The notes under the pieces are model-generated. The model was not told where the DNA came from, did not search any database, and saw only the letters and a list, made by a program, of their open reading frames with translations. The translations under genes and the position numbers were made by a program. A stretch of DNA of 64,000 bases from Ceratorhiza oryzae-sativae. Lineage: Eukaryota > Basidiomycota > Agaricomycetes > Cantharellales > Ceratobasidiaceae. The stretch covers positions 1 to 64,000 of the forward strand of contig JARWMV010000036.1 in assembly GCA_030998015.1 (NCBI GenBank), given 5' to 3'. Below are positions 55,582 through 64,000 of this stretch, piece by piece. Each line of letters starts with the position of its first letter. The first letter of the stretch is position 1.

Positions 55582-57482
55582 ATGGCGGAAAAAGGCAGCG
55601 CCCCGCGTCAGCGCAAGACCAACGGAGATGTTGCTCCCTCGGCCGCTGGGAAAGAATCCGACGCCAGACTCGACAAGCATGAAACGTACGCCGCCTCGTG
55701 CTCTCGGAGTTACCGGCATACGCTCAACGCTTTTTTTTTCCTGCTGCCAGATACGAGTTTGGAGGGCCAGTAGGCGTCACAGCGATGATATTCGGCTTCC
55801 CAGTGCTCATGTACTACCTATGGATATGTCTGTGGTTCTATGATGGCCGCCTTGTCCACCCACACTCGATCTCGGACGTGCAGCCATTCCTGCAGCAAAT
55901 GTGGGCACATGTTGTTCAGGTATGCCCGCTGGGCTTTCGTTTCTACGTTCTGGGGGCTAACATATACCCAGGACGCGTACCCTACCCGCCACGCATTCAA
56001 CATGTATACTGGCCTCATGATCTTTCAGCTTGGCCTTGCGTTTGTCATGCCTGGATACATCCAGGAAGGCCTTCCCGTCCCCTCGCTCAACTACAAAACG
56101 CTCCAGTACAACTGTAATGCACTTGCGTCGTTTTATGCGACGCTCGTCACATGTGCCGTTCTTCACTGGACCAGGCTCTTCCGGCTGACAGAGATTATTG
56201 ACAACTTTGGCGAGCTCATGACGGTCGCAATGATCTATGGATTCGTGGTCAGTTTCTTGGTATACTTTATCACTATCGCGAGGGGAGAGCAGATGCGCAT
56301 GAGTGGCAACTTTATGTATGATTTCTTCATGTGAGTATGGTTTGCCTGTTGGACCTTGGTTCACAGTGCTAACGCGTGAGCAAGGGGCGCATGCTTGAAC
56401 CCCCGCATCGGAAGCGTCGACCTGAAGATGTGGGCCGAAGTTCGCATCCCTTGGGTTCTCCTCTTCTTGATTGCCGTATCAGGAGGCTGCAAGCAGTATG
56501 AGACGTATGGATATGTCACTCCTGTGGGTGAGATTAGAGTTTCGCGGCTACCTCTACTGAGCTCTTTCACAGAACATGGCGTTTATGATTCTCGCCACCG
56601 GCCTCTACATCAACGCTTGTGCCAAGGGCGAGGAGTGCATCCCTCAGACGTGGGACATGTTCCATGAAAAGTTTGTTCTAGCCAATTTATCCAAATGACA
56701 TTGCTGACGGATTCTTTCAGGTGGGGGTTCATGATCATCTTCTGGAACTTTGCTGGGGTGCCATTTGTAGGTCAAGACTGATCGTTTTCACACAGGTACT
56801 AATGGGGGACTAGACGTACTGCTACTCGATCGTATACATGGCTTCGCACGACCCATCGGCGTATCGGTTTTCGACTCCGACTTATGTTGCCCTCTACTGC
56901 ACCTTGCTCACCGCCTACTACATGTGCGTGTTAGCCGGCTGCCTTGGTGAACCAAACTCATGACGTAAATTGTGTAGATTCGATACATCCATGTCGCAAA
57001 AGTCCCGGTTCAAGATGCAAATGCAGGGCACATATGAACCCCGCTGGACATTCCCGCAGCTTCCGTGGGGTACGATTGAAAACCCGACGTATATCCAGAC
57101 GGCACATGGAAACAAGCTATTGACAAGCGGGTGGTGGAAGTATGCACGCAAGCCGGCAAGTGCCTACTACACATTTACCGGACGCGGCTTTTCTCATCCC
57201 GACTGGCTCGTTTGTAGAATTATTCCGCCGACTGGATCCAAAGCCTGACTTGGGGCTTGTGTGTTGGGCCATGCTCGCCGATTCCTTATTTCTATTCAAT
57301 GTTTTTCTTCACAGTCTTGGTTCATCGGTAAGATTTTAACACTCTGACTGGTTGATTCAACGCTCACCTCGCCATCACGTAGCTGCGGGCGGGATTTCGA
57401 GCGCTGCGAGAAAAAGTACGGCAAGGACTGGGAGGAATACTGCCGAATCGTTCCATGGAGATTCATTCCTGGTGTTTACTAG
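55582..57482 (+). CDS. ERG4: Delta(24(24(1)))-sterol reductase (ERG4), ten exons
   Basis: Exons 55,582-55,685, 55,751-55,919, 55,972-56,330, 56,385-56,523, 56,573-56,670, 56,721-56,766, 56,814-56,923, 56,978-57,155, 57,218-57,327 and 57,383-57,482; 470 residues, normal for the family. It catalyses the last step of ergosterol synthesis, NADPH-dependent reduction of the C24(28) bond, in the ER membrane. Many hydrophobic segments are visible (for example [20 protein letters not shown]). Family signatures include [21 protein letters not shown], whose first part lies near residue 275, [15 protein letters not shown], and a C-terminus ending [19 protein letters not shown]. Intron 8 (57,156-57,217) has a GC donor (GCAAGT); intron 4 uses GTGGGT. 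Both are needed to keep the conserved frame. Confidence 0.9.
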
Positions 57483-58262
57483 AATTCACGTGACTGAAAT
57501 ATACTCTTTTTCTCCTCGAATTTGCTCGGTTGCCATCGATGGGATGGATCAGGCGTTCAGAGATTGAACATATGGTAGCAGATGGCTGCGACTCGAATAC
57601 CCTTTTGCCTGGATGTGTATTCCCGATTGTGAGCGAGCCAATGTAAACTGTGTCTGATGAACTTTTGCGGGTCAAGGTGTTGTTCAAAGTATTGCCCGGG
57701 CAAAAGACGGTATCTTTAGATTTGGGCCGCGTTCTCGTTATCAAGAGCCAAGCCCGTGTAGGATTATTTCCAATTTGCTTGGCTTGGGGTGATGCAGTTT
57801 ACGATCGGCCACGATTTCCAATGTCATTGATGAAAAATGTTCAGAACGGCACGGGAACCACAAATTGTGCTCCAAGTGGGCACTATACTCGCTGAACAGC
57901 TCAGCTGCTTGGGTCATGCGTCAACTCGACGCAAGTGAACAAAGCGCCTCATATTTTGGGCTAGAGCATCCCAACGTTCTGCACATCAGACCAAGACGTG
58001 ATTTAGACTGGGCACGGTCTATGTTTAAAGGAATCCTTCTCGGGATGAGATACAACATCGATTAGCCGACTCTACATTAAAGGATGTGCGACAGCCTACA
58101 TGACATGCAAAAGGATTATGAAGGAACTGATATGTGCTGATTGCGATATGTTTGGTCTAGTCATACACGAGGGAAAACAATGGATGGTCATGGCATTGTC
58201 GGAGCAGAGGATTCATGGGTACACGAGCGAGGGAACGGGAAGATGAATAAACACAGCTGGTC
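57483..58262. other. Convergent 3' spacer
   Basis: 780 bases between convergent genes. It contains several short frames without domains. It probably holds the 3' ends of ERG4 and of the minus-strand gene. Confidence 0.4.
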
Positions 58263-59065
58263 CTAGTCGGATGACGCGCCTGGGTCTGCTCGAGATATCC
58301 TCGTCCGTTTGCGGTCTCTTTGTTCGTCCTCCTCGAGCTCCATCGGATCTGGAACCCGATTGTCCACCATCAGGCTATTCCGCTCACGTTCGGGGCCTCG
58401 TTTGGCGCGTCGGGGTGCTGAAGGACCAGGTGCGACTGGGGAAGGGAATACGCGGGAGCGGCGACGTCCGAGAGAAGGATCGTGGGGCGCGATGGCGGCG
58501 TGGCGGCGCTTGAGGGCAGGCGAGGCGTCCGCAGAGAGCAGTGGGGCAGGGATCGGTGTCAGATCGGTGGAGGCCAGCGGAGCATTGTCTTGTTTCCGGG
58601 GTGTTTGGTGCGGTGACCGGGTGGCTGGCGGTTGCGTCGGCCGTCGCGAGGGAGAAAACGAGCGCCGGGCCGATGCCGAGGCGACAGGGCCGTCGTCGAG
58701 AGGATTGGGTCCCCGTTGGAACTCGGCGCCTGCTCGGTATCGTTCGAGTTGGCCTTCGACCCAGTCCATGATGCGCGCCACACCCATCGCGTCGTCGCCA
58801 GCGCCGGTGGAAAGCCCGGTCTGGATGAGCTGGAGCATGTCCTGGAGACATGCTGCGTATCCCGCATCGTGTGCGTGCTTGACTGTCTGCTTGGACGACT
58901 TGTAGAATGCGGCGAGCGACTGGGCCGCAGCTGTCCATCCGGGTTAGCGACCGAACCGGCGCAACCGGCCAAACGCTCACCTTTGAAGTCGTTGGACATG
59001 TCTCGCTCAGAGGACTCGAGCTTTGCGTTCGGAAGACATTCGCGCAGCAGCGACAGCGAGTCCAT
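58263..59065 (-). CDS. Conserved nuclear-type protein, possibly HAPSTR1-like, two exons
   Basis: Exon 1 is 59,065-58,981, intron 58,980-58,931 (50 bp, GTGAGC donor, GACAG acceptor) and exon 2 is 58,930-58,263; 250 residues. The N-terminal 90 residues are helical: a short acidic start, then FKAAAQSLAAFYKSSKQTV, an HDAGYAACLQDMLQLIQ segment and an MDWVEGQLERYR segment. The rest is disordered and Pro/Ser/Arg-rich, with KRRHAA and DRKRTR nuclear-type signals. The spacing of AA..YK.S..G....D.L and a basic tail recalls HAPSTR1 (C16orf72), a stress regulator bound to HUWE1; this link is tentative. An in-frame ATG 33 bases upstream (59,098) is an alternative start. Confidence 0.6.
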
Positions 59066-61077
59066 GATACACTCGGATGGCGGTGGTCGCCGGTTCAAAG
59101 GGAATCGAGGGCGCCAGCTCCATCAAATTGTTTCACGTGACTTGGGGTCCACCCACACCTCTCCTAACTGGCCCCGCAGAATCCAACTCTCCGCTCTAGC
59201 TTCATGTTACATGTGTGGTACCTCGTTTTGGAGTCCTAAACTGCGTGCTCAGTGACTCACCTCTCGGCAGCGCCAGCAGTGCTCCCTTTGATACACTCTG
59301 TCTAGATCCCTTTTTTGCCCAACAAATCCCCACTGCTGCGAATATGCTGCTATCAAATCTGACCATGAGCTCATTCACTATGCCTCGTATTCGCTGCTTT
59401 GGCTGCAATATCTCGCCTCAGGTCATCCGAGTGATAGAATCTATCCCACCCGTGGCTGCGCTCCTATTTTACTTTAGCTGGTCTATGATATCCTTCTCCT
59501 GGCGGATTGTCGGCAAACGCAATAGACCTCTTGCCTCCATCATCCCGTCGACCTGTTTTTCTAACTGCTAACTGACCCCCCTCTGGTACCAAGTCGGTAC
59601 ATGCGAAACATTCTTGTTCCGTCGTCATGCTTTCCTATCCAGTTGGGCACTCTAAAAAGAGGGGGAACAAACCTAAACACTCTCTCGGGATTGATTTTCA
59701 GTCATGCTAGTACCAATTCCCGCCGCGAGGTTTGTTATCTCGCCCGTGCTCGACGAAAGTCTTGAATCAGTGGCCGAATACTGCTCCAGCATTATTCCAG
59801 TGAAATATGTCGACGCCCTGTCGACCTAGGGTTTGGCTCCTGGGCGAATAAAAGAACCTCTCACTTATACCGCAAGGTCTACTTGGTTTCCGGTGGCTCA
59901 CGCCATTGATTGGGTTTTGTCGCTTTGCTGTTCGTTATAGGCCTGCTATGAAAGCCACATCTCCTAAAGTCCGCTTTACGGAAAAGCGATAGAAAGAGAC
60001 AAGGTTTGATCGAAATGCTAGTTGACCTAGCTAATACATCGGACATGGCGTCCTACTACGACCATCGTGCGTAGGATGGAAAGTATTGGCTAGACAAGTC
60101 TGCGCGTTCAATATATCCGCACTTTCTGTCGAACGTTATGCGCACTTTCGTACGAGCAAATACGATTTGTTCTCTCGGTATGGGCAACAGGCACGTTTCG
60201 CACAAACTAACGCTTTTATACTTGACCGTAGAGCACTGGCTCTGGTTTGAGCATAGGGTGGCGACCCTCCGAGGCGACAAGCGAGGTCAATGTGTAGCCA
60301 TTGTGCCCAATACCATTAACAGCCCGCAAGAACATACTATAAGGATATTATCTGGGAATTGATGTGGTGTTACGATCTCAATCTCATTCAGAAGCTTCCA
60401 GTCATAATTTCGCGTAAATGAATGCTCAAGTATACTTTCAGGAGCCCGAATCACGGAGACTTTACTGTCGGCATGTGTGTGCATAAATCCAGCTGAATAG
60501 ATTCTCTCTGGAGAAGCTTTATATGCATCGCATACTTTATTCATGGAGCATGGAGCCCGATTTATTCGGTGGGGGTAGGGCATTACTCGCTGGTGATCCA
60601 GTCGCCGTCGATTGTGGTTAGCCGACCAGCCGGACTGCCCCGACGTCACCTGTCAAGACATACCTAACCACACGTCATAGCGATACAATCTTTCCACCCT
60701 CGAAGAACAGCCTGCTCATTTTCACTTCCAGTAGCACGTGTTTACCAACCGGCGACGGAAACAAGGTTTCAATCCCCAACCGTTGAGTCATGTGCGGTCC
60801 CTGCGCCTCGGCTGTTCATAGAACTCAGAGCTGCCCGAATTTATCGGTACCTGGTTCACAATTGCGACTGATCACCCGTCATTGGGTTCATCGCCACAGC
60901 ACAACCTCGCCCGAGAAGTTCGGGGTGCGGGTCAATTGCAAATTGATTTCAGTTATATGAGGCCTTCACTCCGTTCGACTGCTCTGCTCCACTTCATTAC
61001 CCACGTGCCCTCCTACACCACAAATCAACCAAATTCGATTCATTTCTTTGATCTGCACTTTTTCATTGATTGCTACT
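59066..61077. other. Spacer, no convincing gene
   Basis: 2 kb without recognisable coding sequence. Frames at 59,215-59,571 (+) and 60,649-60,287 (-) are open for about 120 codons but show no domains, splice partners or codon bias that I can judge. The last 200 bases probably carry the P450 promoter. Confidence 0.45.
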
Positions 61078-63528
61078 ATGAATCATTCTTCGACTGTAAC
61101 CATCGACCATATCATAGGGCACTTGTCACTCAGGAACCTCGCATATATCTCAGGAGCATATCTAGGACTCCAAGCTCTGATTTTCGCTTATGGGATTGTC
61201 AGACGTCGCTTTAGCATCATCCGACACCTCCCCGGCCCGTCGAGCCCAAGTTTTATTTTTGGCAACTATCATGAACTTCGCTCTGCCCCGATAGGCGTGG
61301 TGCAAGAGAACTGGATCAAAACGTATGGTCACACATATCGATTCAACGGATTTCTGGGAGTGAGTTATATCCTAGTTGAACGTTCCAATCCGCTCAAAGT
61401 GTTTTTCCTAGACATTGCAGGTGTTTACCTCTGACCCGAAGGCTCTTAGCTTGTAGGTTATTAATCTATGAAAATTGGTGATAAAATCAATCTCTGTGAT
61501 ACAGCGTTATGAACCAAAGTAACACCTTTGTCCGACCGGAACTTGTTAGGAACCACTTTGGTAGTATTCTGGGATATGGTTAGTCAATCCACTATCAAAG
61601 CCCATACCTACAAGCTTACAAGAGACATTCTAGGACTTTTAGCGGTCGAATTTGAAGCGCACAAACGGCAGGTCAGTTCAACCATCGTAGAGTCGCGAGA
61701 TAGGTGCTGAATTAACCTGCCTAGCGTCGCCTCATGGTACATACACACGGCATGGCTCATAAGTTAATCCTACTGACCACCGTGATTAGAACCCATCTTT
61801 TGGTCCAGCTCAAATTCGTGCGCTTGTCCCTGTTTTCTGGAACAAGGCCAACCAAGTAAGCTCGCACCGTATCAAGCCGCTGCTGATAATTTAAGAAAAA
61901 ATGATTAGTTGCGAGATATTTGGATTGATTCGCTTAAAGATCAAGAAAGCGGCGTCATCAACGTCTTGCATTGGTTGTCCCGAGCTACCCTCGACATTAT
62001 AGGTGTAGCAGGTACACGCAATATTAAATAAAATTTCCCTGTCACTAATGTTACGAATGATGGGCAGGTTTCGATTACCACTTCAATGCATTAGGAAATG
62101 ACGATGAGGACGAGCTCGCCAAGGCATTTGCGAGTGTATTCCAATCTGGAAAAGGAATATCAGCCTACCACTATATCAAGGCCAGAGTCCCCGGTGGAAG
62201 CTTGCTGGTTAGCATTCTCAGCTCCGACTATCATTCTGATTAAAAATTTTTTGTCAACATAGCCCGATGCGCGACACAGGATGCTGCAGAAAAACAAGGC
62301 AATGTGAGAAACATTATTTCAGTCATATTCCGGGGGCTTATAAATACGGGCCAGTATGAATCAAATCGGCCAAAGACTTGTCGCTCAAAAGAAGGAAGCA
62401 CTAGCGGAAGAGTCAAAAACAGGGGCGACCGCCCAAGGACGTGACTTGCTGACGCTCTGCATCAAATCAAACATGATGGCTGAAGACGATGATCATAGAA
62501 TGTCTGATGAGGAAGTATTGGCTCGTGAGCGATCTCACCTTGCTACGCGCTACAAGTTAACTAACCCAGACACGTAGAAATCGCTACATTTCTGGTCGCT
62601 GGCCACGAAACAACCGCCACTTCCACGACGTGGGCGCTATATGCGCTGGCAAGGAACAAGAAATGTCAACAAAAGCTCCGCCAGGAAATCCTCCGCGCCG
62701 GCCTAGGCGAAGAGCCTAGTATGGCCGACCTTGATAAGCTTCCGTATTTGGATGCGGTTGTTCGTGAGACCATGCGGATTCACCCTGCTGTAACAAGTTC
62801 CATACGCCAAGCGACAAAGGATGAGAGTATTCCAGTGTCAAAGAGCTTCAAAGATCGCAACGGCTTAGATCAGGGACACATCTGGTATGATTTATTAATT
62901 TGCTATTGTCACGAACTCGTCTGATAAATAATGCTAGCGTTCAAAAGGGTGATATTATTCTTATCCCAATTGCGATTATGAACCGCAGTAAAGACATCTG
63001 GGGCGAGGACGCTATGGAGTTCCGGTATGTGATTCCAACATTGCGAAAGATATTTCGTTCATGGGTTTCGCCCCCTTTTCAAGTCCGGAACGATGGGAGT
63101 CAATTCCCGAAAGTGTGAAAGACTTGCCAGGCGTCTGGAGCCATCTTATGAGGTTTGGGCTTTCTATCACAACATAGCTGGCATCTTGACAGATCTAATC
63201 GGAATAGCTTCCTGTCTGGACCTCATGGATGCATAGGTTTCCGATTTGCTGTCATCGAGTGAGTCGAGCTCTGTCTCCAGATTTGCCCTGCTGATATTTT
63301 GTCAGGATGAAAGCTTTGTTGTATTCACTGATTCCGGCTATTGAATTTGATATCGACCCCATTGTTGAGGTTGAAGCGCAAGATAGGTATGTTAGCGTTC
63401 ACTCACATTCCCACTTTGGGTTCACATGTCATATATCTAGCACTATTGTAGCTCGTCCACGCATACGATCAGAACCCGATAAAGGCAACCAGATGCCGTT
63501 AATATGCAAAACTGTGATTTCCATATAG
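61078..63528 (+). CDS. Cytochrome P450 monooxygenase, multi-exon
   Basis: The N-terminus has a membrane anchor ([19 protein letters not shown]) and the proline hinge ([10 protein letters not shown]). Later exons give, in order, TSDPKAL, FEAHKRQRRLMNPSFGP (C-helix), the I-helix AGHETT (about 62,615), ETMRIHP (K-helix ExxR, about 62,770), FRPERW across an intron near 63,024, and the haem loop [15 protein letters not shown] with its Cys ligand near 63,233. At least ten short introns are needed, for example 62,526-62,577 and about 63,025-63,079. The frame seems open throughout and ends at 63,528. The haem loop has His where many P450s have Arg, which is seen in some basidiomycete families. It uses haem and a reductase partner in the ER; the substrate cannot be inferred. 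Confidence 0.85.
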
Positions 63529-64000
63529 ACTTTGGGAAATTCGTTGACTTCTGCGCTCCTCTCTTTGAAATTCGTATAACAAGGAACCACTGCATTTATT
63601 GCAGATCAATACGAATATTGGTTGGCTGTGTTAAATTCACAATCATAACCGTTCATGTATGCGGTGTGTTTGTATTGGTGTGTCCACTTCTGATATCATG
63701 CGTTCCCCCTGTGAAAAAATTCGTCCCTTAGTTCTCTACCTTCGTAGTTGAGCTAAGGTATAAATTTATCTTTCTTTTCTCATGTATTTCTTTCCTTATT
63801 TTCCTTTGTCGTACATTCGTATCTAGGTACAGTCAATATACAAGTTATCTACCTTCGTAGTTGGGCTAATTACATTCGTACCTAGCTCTCCCTAAACCTG
63901 CCCTGCGTGAGAGGCTCGTGTCATTGACTTGTACGAATTATCTCTGATGCATTGTCGGTGAAAGGATCACGAGCAATGGCTTGTAAGAAGGACCGGCTGG
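63529..64000. other. 3' spacer with two short direct repeats
   Basis: TCTACCTTCGTAGTTG(A/G)GCTA occurs at 63,734-63,754 and 63,848-63,868, with ACATTCGTAYCTAG after or near each. These may be part of a repeat continuing beyond the window. No gene is seen. Confidence 0.4.

Noticed and set aside
58384..58980. Three more long frames over the 58,263-59,065 gene
   Set aside because: GC-rich disordered region that is open in several frames. Only the chosen frame joins a short first exon through a good intron and has a helical N-terminus.

Overview
The window is nuclear DNA of a filamentous basidiomycete. Host genes at the right end have many 45-65 bp GT-AG introns with CTAAC-like branch points. 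They include an ERG4-type sterol reductase, a cytochrome P450 and a small secreted protein. The transposon load (chromodomain Ty3/gypsy elements) fits an Agaricomycete, possibly a Ceratobasidiaceae/Rhizoctonia-like genome. The species is a guess from style, not shown by the sequence.

Layout. Positions 1-47,530 are almost wholly transposable elements, nested and broken. I name the families by LTR. Family E (about 1.3 kb LTR, four copies) is preceded at the left edge by two spliced non-gag/pol genes. Family C (about 0.52 kb LTR) supplies pol relics at 3,289-5,857 (-) and 34,643-45,025 (+), plus solo LTRs with exact 5-bp target duplications. Family B (376 bp LTR) has one nearly intact copy at 37,650-44,593, inserted in a family C pol with target duplication GAAGG; an older decayed copy starts at 7,687. 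Family D (0.68-0.90 kb LTR) occupies 13,614-32,906 as three copies: A inverted and truncated, B complete from LTR to LTR, C truncated at its 5' side. A TA-flanked non-autonomous DNA transposon (10,587-12,023) and a DDE transposase relic (about 32,950-33,335) complete the mobile set.

Main discovery candidate. Family D has gag, pol and LTRs of a chromovirus, but between pol and the polypurine tract it carries a cargo module of about 3.3 kb. The module holds ORF1 (+); a spliced, cysteine-rich, basic-tailed ORF2 (-); a divergent intergenic region with 61-bp direct repeats and a conserved 19-nt hairpin with a 9-nt loop; and a Rep gene (+) of the CRESS-DNA virus type (HUH endonuclease with HVH and YxxK motifs, a geminivirus-like HPNI segment, SF3 helicase with GETGTGKT). 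This is the layout of an ambisense single-stranded DNA replicon riding in a retrotransposon. A tRNA-like fold lies between Rep and the polypurine tract in all three copies. Each Rep copy is broken by a different single lesion. Families B and D both have a primer-binding site complementary to the predicted 5' end of their own transcript, as in Tf1/sushi self-priming.

Positions 47,531-64,000 are gene-bearing host DNA: a secreted protein (-), a diaminopropionate ammonia-lyase-like PLP enzyme (-), an RS-rich protein (+), an ERG4 sterol reductase (+), a conserved possibly HAPSTR1-like protein (-) and a P450 (+), with long spacers where I see nothing convincing. Exon limits were worked out by eye from splice motifs and reading phase.
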